DNA of 38,124 nt from Deltaproteobacteria bacterium (GTDB lineage Bacteria; Myxococcota_A; Polyangia; Haliangiales; Haliangiaceae), in assembly GCA_019237945.1 (NCBI GenBank), contig JAFAOG010000113.1:1-38124 (forward strand). Reading direction: 5' to 3'. Below are positions 1 to 7,968 of the stretch, in pieces (within the stretch, counting starts at the first letter, position 1; each line of letters starts with the position of its first letter). Below the pieces are notes generated by a model that saw only the letters and a list, made by a program, of their open reading frames with translations, was not told the origin of the DNA and ran no database searches. Made by a program: the position numbers and the translations under genes.

Positions 1-1561
1 CGAGCGCGACCTTGCCCTTGATGCCGCCCTCGGGCTGCAGCACGAGCTTGAGATCCTTCGTGCCGGTCTCTGCGACCGTGCCTTCCGTGGTGCCGCGGCG
101 GCCTCGGCTCGCGGCCTGCGAGCGCATCGCCGTCACCATGTAGCTGCCGGGCGCGAGGCCGGTGAGCGTGAACTTGCCGGAGCCGTCGGTCAGCTCCGAC
201 GGGAAGCCGCGCATGCGGAAGTTCTGGAAGTCGCCCATGCCGCGCTGATCGCGGAAGTTCGGGCCCGCGGAGACCTGCACGCCCTCGACGGGCTGTCCCT
301 GCGGATCGACGACGATGCCGCTGATCGTGCCGGTGATGTCGATGACGAGCTTGACGTTGCCGACGTCGCCGTTCGTCGTGTCGACGTCCTCGTTCTTGCT
401 CGCGCCGGTCTCGTGCATCGCGACCGCGACGAGCTCGTGACGCGGCAGGCCCTTGAGCTCGAACGCGCCGTTGCCGTCGGAGTACGCCTGGCGCGGCGGC
501 TCGAAGATCATCCCGCGCCGTGACGACCGCCCGATGCGGACGCGCGCGCCCGCGACCGGCTTGCCCTGCGTATCGACGACGGTGCCGCGCACGGTGGCGC
601 CCGCCCCGACGGTGATCGTGATGCCGGTGTGCTCGTGCTTGCCGTCGAGCGTGACCATCGTCGACTGCCCCGGCGCGAAGTCGGGATGCGATGCCGCGAA
701 CCGGAACGAGCCGCTCGGCAGCGCCGCGAACTGGAACGCGCCGTCCTTGCCCGAGGTCACCGCGTCGTAGCGATCGTCGGCCTGCTGGCTCCAGTCACTC
801 GCGCCGTGGAACGTCACGCGCGCGCCCGCGACGCCAGCGCCCTTCTCGTCGACGACGCGGCCCGCGACCGGTGCGCCCGGCATCAGGATCAGCTTCACCG
901 TGTGATCGCCCGCGCCGACCTGCAGCCACTGCAGCGTGCGCGCGAGGCCGTCGGCCCATGCCGCGACCTGATAGCCGCCGGGAACGACCGCGTCGAAGGT
1001 GGTGGTGCCGGCCTTCGTCGTCTGGCGCTGCGAGTCGGTGCCGCGCAGCTCGACCGTCGCGCCGTCGATCGGCTTGGAGTCGCCCCCGACAACGGTGACC
1101 GTGACCTTCGCTCCCGGGCGCAGGTGGAGGACGACCGGATCGGATCTTTCACTGAGGCGCGCCGTCACAGGGCCCGCGATGCCCTGCTTGGCGCGCGCGG
1201 TGAGCGTGTACGGGCGGGCCACGAGCGCGTCGAACGCGAAGCTGCCGTCGGCCTCCGTCGTCGCCGTGCGCGGCGGATTGCTCGACAGCGTCACCGTGGC
1301 TGCCGCTACTGGATGGTCGTCAGCATCGACGACTTGCCCCTCGAGACGCAGCGAGCCCTTCGGGTCGTCGTCGACGAGCACGCTCGGTTGTGATTCGCGG
1401 TCGTCTGGAGCGCCTCGCTCGGGACGCGCGCGATCGCCGGGCGAGGTGTGCGGAGTCTGCACAGCTGCCGACTCGTGTGAGGAATGGCGCAGCAACAGCG
1501 CCCACAGCGCCACTGCAGCGACGACGACAGCCGCGATCACGGCGAGCACCCGCTTCCGCAT
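1..1561 (-). CDS. Membrane-anchored carboxypeptidase-regulatory-like repeat protein (3' end beyond window)
   Basis: This is an open reading frame of 520 codons with no stop before the left edge. The ATG at 1561 is followed by MRKR and about 20 hydrophobic residues, an uncleaved signal anchor that should leave the rest outside the inner membrane. After a charged linker come at least five repeats of the carboxypeptidase regulatory-like (CarboxypepD_reg, Ig-like) type. Each has the core G-x-V-V-D-x-x-G-x-P-V-x-G-A-x-V followed by a T-D-x-x-G-x-F-x-F element; examples are GTVVDTQGKPVAGARV and GRVVDEKGAGVAGARV, and a sixth repeat begins at the edge. Such repeats are structural or adhesive and no catalytic residues are seen. 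The gene is divergent from the lipoprotein gene at 1670 across 108 bases. Substrate or partner is unknown. Confidence 0.85.
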   Translation of the reverse strand, partial: MRKRVLAVIAAVVVAAVALWALLLRHSSHESAAVQTPHTSPGDRARPERGAPDDRESQPSVLVDDDPKGSLRLEGQVVDADDHPVAAATVTLSSNPPRTATTEADGSFAFDALVARPYTLTARAKQGIAGPVTARLSERSDPVVLHLRPGAKVTVTVVGGDSKPIDGATVELRGTDSQRQTTKAGTTTFDAVVPGGYQVAAWADGLARTLQWLQVGAGDHTVKLILMPGAPVAGRVVDEKGAGVAGARVTFHGASDWSQQADDRYDAVTSGKDGAFQFAALPSGSFRFAASHPDFAPGQSTMVTLDGKHEHTGITITVGAGATVRGTVVDTQGKPVAGARVRIGRSSRRGMIFEPPRQAYSDGNGAFELKGLPRHELVAVAMHETGASKNEDVDTTNGDVGNVKLVIDITGTISGIVVDPQGQPVEGVQVSAGPNFRDQRGMGDFQNFRMRGFPSELTDGSGKFTLTGLAPGSYMVTAMRSQAASRGRRGTTEGTVAETGTKDLKLVLQPEGGIKGKVAL

Positions 1562-1611
1562 CGCCGCGCAGTATGGCCCGGATCACGGCCCGCCGCGCGA
1601 TGACTCGCTTA

Positions 1612-1639
1612 TTGTGCAGCCTCGGGGTTCTGCGATAGA
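1612..1639 (+). promoter_or_regulatory. Candidate sigma-70 type promoter for the lipoprotein gene at 1670
   Basis: TTGTGC at 1612-1617 and GATAGA at 1634-1639 are separated by 16 bases. The second box is preceded by TGC, the extended -10 arrangement. The start codon lies about 30 bases downstream, with GAGGGG as ribosome binding site just before it. Only the TTG and ATA cores match consensus, so this is a weak prediction. Confidence 0.3.
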
Positions 1640-1669
1640 ACCACGGTCACCATTACGAGGGGATTTTCC

Positions 1670-2644
1670 ATGGCCTTCCGTCCGCTTTTGCTCGCGTCTG
1701 TCCTGATTCCTGCGTCGTTCGTCGCCTGCGGTGGCAGCGATGGTCAGCCGACCCCCGAGGGCGCGCACACGCACTACGTTGCGAACAAGATCTTCGTGCC
1801 CACGTCGAGCACCGAGAGCCGCGAGTACGGCCTCGATCTCAACGGTGATGGCACCGTCGACAACCAGCTCGGCGCCACGCTGGCGGCTCTCAAGTCGCAG
1901 GGCGGCTTCGACATCCAGAAGACGATCGACACGTCGGTCAACGACGGCAGCATCATCCTGCTCGTCGACTTCCAGACGAAGAGCTTCACCAGCTCGTCGG
2001 CGTCCGGCATCCAGGTGTTCCTCGGCGACATGCCGAACCCGCCCGCGTGCGCCGGCTCGGCCGACACGACCTGCGGCAAGCACCTGACCGGCACGGCGTC
2101 GTTCGGCATCTCGGCGACGAGCCCGACGAACGCGGCGCTCGCCGGCAAGATCGTCGGCGGCACGTTCACCGGTGGCCCCGGCAAGCTCTCGCTGCAGATC
2201 GCGCTCGGCGGCAACATGCCGATCCAGCTCGACCTGATCGGCGCGCGCGTCAAGGCGTCGGGCATCACGGACACGACGATCGGCAGCGGCACCTCGGGTG
2301 GCGCGATCTTTGCCGGTGCGATCAGCAAGGACGACATCGACAACAAGGTCATCCCGGCCATCCCGCCGCAGCTGAAGACCACGATCGAGCGCGACTGCAA
2401 CATGCTGACGATGCCCCCGGGCTGCGGCTGCACCAGCGGCTCGACCGGCGCGACGATCATCAGCTTCTTCGACGCGAACCACGACTGCATGGTTACGCCC
2501 GAGGAGCTGAAGATGAACAGCCTCGTGATGTCGCTGCTACAGCCGGACGTGACGATCGACGGCGTGATGGCGCTGTCGCTCGGCATCAAGGCGACGGCGG
2601 TCGGTGCGACGTTCACGGTCGCGGGACAGGGCTCGGGCGCGTAG
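1670..2644 (+). CDS. Lipoprotein with two EF-hand-like calcium loops
   Basis: A protein of 324 aa with a lipoprotein signal peptide ending in the lipobox S-F-V-A-C, so Cys20 is the predicted lipidated residue. Two acidic loops look calcium binding. DLNGDGTVD (residues 56-64) resembles dockerin or thrombospondin type-3 loops. A 12-residue loop at 268-279 has D, N, D, T and E at the EF-hand ligand positions. The middle is Gly/Ser/Thr-rich, beta-type sequence with several Cys residues (ACAGSADTTC, PGCGC) that could form disulfides outside the cytoplasm. The overall family was not recognised. The start is supported by GAGGGG upstream. The 3' end overlaps the convergent ROK kinase gene by 32 bases. 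Likely exported to the cell envelope. Confidence 0.85.
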   Translation: MAFRPLLLASVLIPASFVACGGSDGQPTPEGAHTHYVANKIFVPTSSTESREYGLDLNGDGTVDNQLGATLAALKSQGGFDIQKTIDTSVNDGSIILLVDFQTKSFTSSSASGIQVFLGDMPNPPACAGSADTTCGKHLTGTASFGISATSPTNAALAGKIVGGTFTGGPGKLSLQIALGGNMPIQLDLIGARVKASGITDTTIGSGTSGGAIFAGAISKDDIDNKVIPAIPPQLKTTIERDCNMLTMPPGCGCTSGSTGATIISFFDANHDCMVTPEELKMNSLVMSLLQPDVTIDGVMALSLGIKATAVGATFTVAGQGSGA

Positions 2645-3542
2645 TCGCAGCGAGGTGCGCGGCACCGACGAGCCCGGCGTCATCGCCTAGCTCGGCCTGC
2701 ACCACCGAGAGCGGCCCCCACGAGGGGCCGTTCGTCGTTTCGGCCATGTGCTGCTTCACGAGCGCGACGAGCGCGGGCGTGCGCGACAGGACGCCGCCAC
2801 CGAGCACGAGCCGCTCGCAATTCAGTAGCGACACTGCGTTGCCGAGCGTGATCGAGAGCAGCGGCGCGAGCTCGGCCCACAGCGCACTCGCCCACGGATC
2901 GCCGGCGGCGGCGAGCCGATCGACATCGGCGGGGGTGCCCGCGGTGCCGGTCTCGCGCGCGATCCGCGCCAGCAGGTAGCTGCCGCCGACGTACGCCTCG
3001 ATGCAGCCGCGCTGGCCGCACTCGCACGGCGCCGCCTCGCGATCCCAGCGCACCTTCGTATGGCCGATCTCGCCGGCGCAGTTCGTGACGCCCTCGACGA
3101 GCGCGCCGTTTGCGATCACGCCGCCGCCGATGCCCGTGCCGACATACACGCCGAGCACGTCGCGACAGCCGCGCGCCGCGCCCGCCACGTGCTCGCCCCA
3201 GATGATCGCATTGACGTCGTTGGTGACGGTCAGCGGATAGCGGTCGCCGAGGCGCGCCGCGAGCAGCCGGCCGAACGGCACGTCGCGCCAGCGCAGGTGC
3301 GGCGAGTTGGCGACGGTGCCCTCGCGGTCGGACAGCATCGCCGCGATGCCGATGCCGACGGGCGCACCCGGCGAGAGCCGCTCGACGACGCGCGCGACCT
3401 TGGCGACGATCGTCTGCGGATCGCGCGGCTCGCCGACGGGCTCTCGATGATGCTGCTCGATCGTCGACGAGGTCAGCTCGACGCGCGCGGCGCGCAGGTT
3501 CGAGCCCCCGAGGTCGATTCCCACCGCGTGCTGCGCCGACAT
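2613..3542 (-). CDS. ROK-family sugar kinase (glucokinase-like)
   Basis: A 309-aa cytoplasmic protein of usual ROK length. The N-terminal phosphate loop is GIDLGGSNLRAARV (residues 8-21). The catalytic Asp is in TNDVNA (Asp109). The second ATP-binding glycine motif is YVGTGIGGGV (133-142). The ROK zinc signature is G-H-x8-10 followed by CECGQRGCIEAY, giving His161, Cys173, Cys175 and Cys180. Expected reaction: ATP-dependent phosphorylation of glucose or a related hexose or N-acyl-hexosamine. There is no helix-turn-helix extension, so this is a kinase rather than a ROK repressor. It starts at an ATG only 6 bases after the mutase stop codon, so it is probably the last gene of the manC-mutase-kinase run. 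The exact sugar cannot be told from sequence alone. Confidence 0.9.
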   Translation of the reverse strand: MSAQHAVGIDLGGSNLRAARVELTSSTIEQHHREPVGEPRDPQTIVAKVARVVERLSPGAPVGIGIAAMLSDREGTVANSPHLRWRDVPFGRLLAARLGDRYPLTVTNDVNAIIWGEHVAGAARGCRDVLGVYVGTGIGGGVIANGALVEGVTNCAGEIGHTKVRWDREAAPCECGQRGCIEAYVGGSYLLARIARETGTAGTPADVDRLAAAGDPWASALWAELAPLLSITLGNAVSLLNCERLVLGGGVLSRTPALVALVKQHMAETTNGPSWGPLSVVQAELGDDAGLVGAAHLAATTRPSPVPRP

Positions 3543-3548
3543 CGCGCG

Positions 3549-4901
3549 CTACTTCGCGGCCGCGATCTCGCGTTCGATCCGCGCCTTGATCTCGGCGAGC
3601 CGCGCCTCGCTATCGGCCTCGCAGCGCATGACGAGCGCAGGCTGCGTGTTCGACGCGCGCACGAGCCCCCAGCCGCCCTCGAACATCGCGCGCACGCCGT
3701 CGATGTCGACGACCTGCTTGACGTCCGGTGCGCTCTTGAGCGCCTTCGTCACCGCCGCGACGACGGCCTGCTTCTTGTCGTCGGGGCAATCGACGCGGAT
3801 CTCGGGCGTCGCCACCGTGACCGGCAGCTCGCCCGCGCGCTCGGTCAGCGTGCGCTCGCCGCGCGACAGCAGCTCGAGCAGGCGGGCGCCGGCGTAGATC
3901 GCGTCGTCGAAGCCGAGCCAGCGGTGCGCGAAGAACAGGTGCCCCGACATCTCCCCCGCGAGCAGCGCGCCGGTCTCCTTCATGCGCGCCTTGATCAGCG
4001 AGTGGCCGACCTTCCACATCTCGATCTGGCCGCCCGCCTTTGCGAGCTCGTCGTACATCGCCTGCGAGCACTTGACCTCGCCGACGAGCTTCGCGCCCGG
4101 CTCCTCGGCGAGCAGCGCCTTGCCGAGCAGGATCATCAGCTGGTCGCCCCACAGGATGCGGCCGGTGCCGTCGACGGCGCCGAGGCGATCCGCATCGCCG
4201 TCGAGCGCGATGCCGAGCTCGGCATTCTCTTCTTTGACCTTCGCGATCAGGTCCGCGACGTTCTCGGGCTGCGTCGGATCGGGATGGTGATTCGGGAACC
4301 GGCCGTCGAGATCGCAGTACAGCGGCACGACATCGAAGCCGAGCCGGCGATACAGCGAGACGGCCGTCGGACCGCCGGCGCCGTTGCCCGCATCGACGGC
4401 GACCTTGAACCGGCGCGGCCCGAGCTTCAGCTCGCTCGCGGCGCGATCGAGATAGGCGGCCGTGACGTCGCGCGAGTGCAGTGCGCGGTGCGGGTGAGGC
4501 AGCGGCGACTTGAGGATCTCGGCGACCTCGTCGCGCAGCTTCGCGATGTCAGGGCCGTGCAGCGCTTCCTTCCCACGCAGGATCTTGAAGCCGTTGTCCT
4601 CGGGCGGATTGTGGCTTCCCGTGATCATCACGGCGCACGCCGGCTCGAGATGATGCGCGGCGAAGTAGAGGACGGGCGTCGGCACGACACCGATATCGGT
4701 CACGTCAGCGTGAACGCGCAGGCCGTCGGTCAGCGCCGCGAACAACCGCGGCGAATGCACGCGCGGATCGCGCCCGACGACGACGGTCTGGCCCTCGACG
4801 CGCTTGCCGAGCGCGATACCGAGGGCGTGGACCGTGGTGTCGTCGAGGTCGCGCTCGGCGACGCCGCGGATGTCGTACTCGCGAAAGCTGCGTGGGTTCA
4901 T
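3549..4901 (-). CDS. manB: Phosphomannomutase/phosphoglucomutase (alpha-D-phosphohexomutase family)
   Basis: A 450-aa enzyme that interconverts hexose 6-phosphate and hexose 1-phosphate, here most likely mannose 6-P to mannose 1-P for the neighbouring ManC. All four family signatures are present: the phosphoserine loop VMITGSHNPPEDNGFK (Ser96), the magnesium loop DGDADR (234-239), the sugar-binding loop GEMSGH (316-321), and the phosphate-binding loop RASNTQP near the C-terminus. The reading frame is open further upstream, but I chose the ATG at 4901. GGGAGAG precedes it and homologues begin with a similar FREYDIRG motif. It lies 34 bases after manC and 6 bases before the ROK kinase. Dual PMM/PGM specificity, as in AlgC, is equally possible. 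Confidence 0.93.
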   Translation of the reverse strand: MNPRSFREYDIRGVAERDLDDTTVHALGIALGKRVEGQTVVVGRDPRVHSPRLFAALTDGLRVHADVTDIGVVPTPVLYFAAHHLEPACAVMITGSHNPPEDNGFKILRGKEALHGPDIAKLRDEVAEILKSPLPHPHRALHSRDVTAAYLDRAASELKLGPRRFKVAVDAGNGAGGPTAVSLYRRLGFDVVPLYCDLDGRFPNHHPDPTQPENVADLIAKVKEENAELGIALDGDADRLGAVDGTGRILWGDQLMILLGKALLAEEPGAKLVGEVKCSQAMYDELAKAGGQIEMWKVGHSLIKARMKETGALLAGEMSGHLFFAHRWLGFDDAIYAGARLLELLSRGERTLTERAGELPVTVATPEIRVDCPDDKKQAVVAAVTKALKSAPDVKQVVDIDGVRAMFEGGWGLVRASNTQPALVMRCEADSEARLAEIKARIEREIAAAK

Positions 4902-4935
4902 TTGTCGCTCTCCCTGTCGCTTCGCTCCAGGTCCG

Positions 4936-5964
4936 TCAGAGGTACCTCGCCAGGCCGCGCGCCGAGAGCGCGTCGATGACCTTGCGGACATCCTGGGCCT
5001 GGTCCTTCTTGATCACGAGGATCGCGTCGCCGCTCTTCACGACGACCACATCACTGAGGCCGACGACCGCGACGATGCCCTCGTCGCTGACGACGACGTT
5101 GTCCTTGCCTTCGATCACGATCGCGGTGCCGACGACCGTATTGCGCGCGACATCCGCGCCGCGCACGGCGGGCAGTGCCGCCCACGAGCCGACGTCGTCC
5201 CAGCCGACGGCCGCGGGCACGGTGACGATGCCGCTCGCCTTCTCCATCACCGCGTGATCGATCGAGATCGACGGCAGCGTCGGATACAGCGTCTTCGCGA
5301 GGTCGGGGTTCGCCGCGATCTCGCGGACGGCGCGGCCGGTGCCCGGCAGGTGCTGATCGAGCTCCGCGAGCAGCCGATCGGCGCGCGCGCAGAAGATGCC
5401 CGCGTTCCACAGATAGCGCGTGCTCGCGACGTACTGCGCGGCGGTCGCGGCGTCGGGCTTCTCGACGAACTGCAGCACGGGCGTGACCGTGCCGGGCGTC
5501 GTCGCCTCGACCTCGAGGTAGCCAAAGCCGGTCTCGACGCGCGTCGGCGTGATGCCAACGGTCGCGATCGGCCCCTGCTCCGCCGCGTCCATCGCGATGC
5601 CGAGGACTCGGGCGAGCCCCGCGCGATCGGTGACGTGCTGATCGGCCGGCAGGATCGCGAGCACCGCATCGGGATCTTTCGCCGCGAGCAGCGCCGCCGC
5701 CAGGCCGATCGCAGCGGCGGTGTTGCGCCCGACGGGCTCGGCGATCACCTCGGTGCCCGGCACGATCGCGCGCGTTGCCTCGGCTTGCGACTCCGCGGTG
5801 ACGATCACGACGTGCTGCGCGATCTGCGCGCCGAGCTGGGCCGCCGCCGCGACCATCGGAACGCCATCGGCGGCGAGCGCGAGCAGCTGCTTGGGTCGGG
5901 CGCGCCGGCTCGCCGGCCAAAGGCGGGTGCCACTACCACCCGCAAGGATCACCGCATGTCTCAC
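4936..5964 (-). CDS. manC: Mannose-1-phosphate guanylyltransferase (GDP-mannose synthesis)
   Basis: A 342-aa nucleotidyltransferase that makes GDP-mannose from GTP and mannose 1-phosphate. The N-terminus has the pyrophosphorylase signature GGSGTRLWPASRRARPKQ. FVEKPD in the middle and the LWNAGIF segment are typical of the mannose-1-P guanylyltransferase family. The protein is short and has no C-terminal cupin isomerase domain, so it is the monofunctional type rather than the AlgA/ManC fusion. The start is GTG at 5964; no in-frame ATG is near. It lies 46 bases downstream of the thioredoxin-like gene and 34 bases upstream of the mutase. Together with the mutase it supplies GDP-mannose for envelope polysaccharide or glycosylation. 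Confidence 0.93.
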   Translation of the reverse strand: MRHAVILAGGSGTRLWPASRRARPKQLLALAADGVPMVAAAAQLGAQIAQHVVIVTAESQAEATRAIVPGTEVIAEPVGRNTAAAIGLAAALLAAKDPDAVLAILPADQHVTDRAGLARVLGIAMDAAEQGPIATVGITPTRVETGFGYLEVEATTPGTVTPVLQFVEKPDAATAAQYVASTRYLWNAGIFCARADRLLAELDQHLPGTGRAVREIAANPDLAKTLYPTLPSISIDHAVMEKASGIVTVPAAVGWDDVGSWAALPAVRGADVARNTVVGTAIVIEGKDNVVVSDEGIVAVVGLSDVVVVKSGDAILVIKKDQAQDVRKVIDALSARGLARYL

Positions 5965-6010
5965 GCGGCGGACTATCGCACGGTTCGCGCGGGGTTCGGC
6001 TCACGCGATC

Positions 6011-6412
6011 TCACGGTTCCGCGAGCAGCTGGCGGGCCAGCGCGGGCGCGCGCAGACAGTCGCCACCGACGAGCACGTAGCGGAGCCGCTTCTTGCGGTC
6101 GTAGATCTTGAAGTGCGGGAGCGCGCCGATGTCGTAGGCCTTCGCGACCGGCGTGAAGCCGTCGCCGACATCGACCTTGCGCACGACGACGCGCGGCTCG
6201 CTCGCCGTCTGCACCGCCAGCATCCCCGCGACCGTCGTGCACGCGCCGCACGACTCGCTCCAGAAGTCGATCACGGTCACGCTGCCCGGGACGAGCGCAG
6301 CCGTGACGTCGACCATCGTGCCGCCCTGGTTGATCTCGAGCGACTTCGGGGCCACGGGCGGTGGCGTCGTCGCCGCGCCGCACGCCGCGAGCGCGAGCAG
6401 CCACGCCCTCAT
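6011..6412 (-). CDS. Thioredoxin-fold lipoprotein
   Basis: A 133-aa protein with a very short lipoprotein signal, MRAWLLALAAC, so Cys11 is the predicted lipid anchor, followed by a thioredoxin fold. The active site is FWSESCGACTTV (Cys55 and Cys58, a CGAC pair), and the cis-proline loop is DIGALPHFKIYD (Pro99). The residues between the cysteines, G-A, differ from the GP of thioredoxin, so redox potential and partner may differ. If exported, it would act on extracytoplasmic disulfides or haem/pilin-type substrates. Its ATG overlaps the Hsp70 stop codon as ATGA, so the two are probably translationally coupled. The signal is short with a single Arg, so a cytoplasmic location is not excluded. Confidence 0.85.
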   Translation of the reverse strand: MRAWLLALAACGAATTPPPVAPKSLEINQGGTMVDVTAALVPGSVTVIDFWSESCGACTTVAGMLAVQTASEPRVVVRKVDVGDGFTPVAKAYDIGALPHFKIYDRKKRLRYVLVGGDCLRAPALARQLLAEP

Positions 6413-7968
6413 TGAGCCTCGAGCTGCTTCGCGAGCCGCGTGACCTCGGCGCGGGCGAGGCCGGCATGGAAAATCTGCTCGAGCGTCAGCCGCTCGCCGG
6501 AGACCATCTCGGTCACGCCGAGGCGCACGACGCCGTCGGTATCGATCGTCACCTCGACGAGGCACAGCACATCGCCCGCGGCCGCCGCCGGCAGGTCGAC
6601 GATCGCGTAGCGCCCGAGGTGGCGATTCTGCGACGGGTCGGGCGACTCGCCTTCCCACACGTCGAACTCGAGGCGCGCCTGCTCGTCGGTGCGCGTAGCG
6701 AGCAGCCGGTGCTCGCGCGTCGGCACGACCGCGCTCTGCGCGATCACCATCTCGCACTCACCGCTCTGCACGCTCATCGACAGCCCGCGTGCCGTGACGT
6801 CGATCAGCAGCACGCCTTCGATCGTGCCGTCGAGCCGCGCGACCTCGAGCGCCGCGCCGATCGCGACGACCTCCTCGGGATTCGGGATCACGCTCGGCTC
6901 GCGACCGGTGATCCGCGCCAGCTCCTTCTTGACCGCGGGCATGCGCGTGCTGCCGCCGACGAGCAGCACCTCCTCGATCTCCTCGCGCTTGCGGCCGCAG
7001 CGGCGCATCGCTTCCTTGACGGGCGTCTCGAGCCGCTTGACGAGCGGCGACGACCACAGCTCGAGCTCGTCGCGGCGCACCGGCCGCGCGTAGTCGACCA
7101 GCTTGCCGCTCGGCAGCTCGGCGAGCCCGGCGACGGTCACCGTCGCGTTGGCGTGATCCGACAGCTCGTGCTTCGCGCGCTGCGCGGCGAGCCGCAGCTT
7201 CTCGATCGCGAACGCATCGGTCGAGACGTCGATGCCTCGCGTCTGCCGTACGTCGCGAACCAAGTGCTCGACGACGGCGCGATCGACATCATCGCCGCCG
7301 AGGAACGGGTCGCCCGTCGTCGCGAGCACCTCGAACACGCCGGCCTCGACGTCGACCGCCGCGACGTCGAACGTGCCGCCGCCGAGGTCGCACACGAGGT
7401 AGCGGCGGTCCGCGCCGCGATGCGCGCCGTGGCCGAGCGCCGCCGCCGTCGGCTCGCTGATCAGGCGGATCACCTGGAGGCCGGCGATCGCGGCCGCGTC
7501 CTTCGTCGCCTGGCGCTGCGCGGCGTCGTACCACGCGGGGATCGTGATCACGGCGCGCGTCACTGAAGCCTTGAGGAAGCGCTCCGCGGTGCGCTTGAGC
7601 TCGCGCAGGATCAACGCCGAGACTTCCTCCGGAGACACGGCGCGACCGGCCGCGAGCTGGATCCACGTGTCGCCGTTCGGCGCCTCGGTCAGCTCGTACG
7701 GCAGGATGCGCGCGAGCTTCTTGATCTCGGGATGATCGAAGCGCCGGCCGAGCAGTCGCTTCGCGCCGAAGATCGTCAGGTCGGGCGATTCGTCGAGCCC
7801 CTCGCGCGCCGCTTCGCCGACGATCGGTCCCCTCGGCGAGAACCACACGAGCGATGGCAGCGTCGTCGAGCCCTCCTCGGTCGTCAGGATGCGCGGCGCG
7901 CCGTCGCGATCGATCACGGCGACGACCGAGTTCGTCGTGCCGAGATCGATGCCGACCGCCTTGCTCAT
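6409..7968 (-). CDS. Hsp70/DnaK-like chaperone without C-terminal lid
   Basis: A 519-aa protein with a complete Hsp70 nucleotide-binding domain: phosphate-1 loop GIDLGTTNSVVAV (6-18), ITIPAWYDAAQRQATKDAA (141-159), the connector segment LISEPTAAALGHG, phosphate-2 loop DLGGGTFDVA (194-203), and the adenosine motif LLVGGSTRMP (335-344). A beta-type substrate-binding region follows (about 385-490), then a short helix. The roughly 100-residue helical lid of housekeeping DnaK (about 610-640 aa) is absent, as is the usual acidic C-terminus. It is therefore a specialised paralogue, not the main DnaK. The start is the ATG within ATGA shared with the J-protein stop, which puts it in one translational unit with its probable co-chaperone. 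The neighbouring J-protein and kinase-like gene suggest a dedicated client. Confidence 0.93.
   Translation of the reverse strand: MSKAVGIDLGTTNSVVAVIDRDGAPRILTTEEGSTTLPSLVWFSPRGPIVGEAAREGLDESPDLTIFGAKRLLGRRFDHPEIKKLARILPYELTEAPNGDTWIQLAAGRAVSPEEVSALILRELKRTAERFLKASVTRAVITIPAWYDAAQRQATKDAAAIAGLQVIRLISEPTAAALGHGAHRGADRRYLVCDLGGGTFDVAAVDVEAGVFEVLATTGDPFLGGDDVDRAVVEHLVRDVRQTRGIDVSTDAFAIEKLRLAAQRAKHELSDHANATVTVAGLAELPSGKLVDYARPVRRDELELWSSPLVKRLETPVKEAMRRCGRKREEIEEVLLVGGSTRMPAVKKELARITGREPSVIPNPEEVVAIGAALEVARLDGTIEGVLLIDVTARGLSMSVQSGECEMVIAQSAVVPTREHRLLATRTDEQARLEFDVWEGESPDPSQNRHLGRYAIVDLPAAAAGDVLCLVEVTIDTDGVVRLGVTEMVSGERLTLEQIFHAGLARAEVTRLAKQLEAQ

Noticed and set aside
3060..4979. A 639-codon plus-strand open frame across the ROK and mutase genes
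   Set aside because: It is antisense to two genes with full catalytic signatures, and its translation is Arg/Asp/Ala-rich with no domain. Long shadow frames are expected at this GC content.
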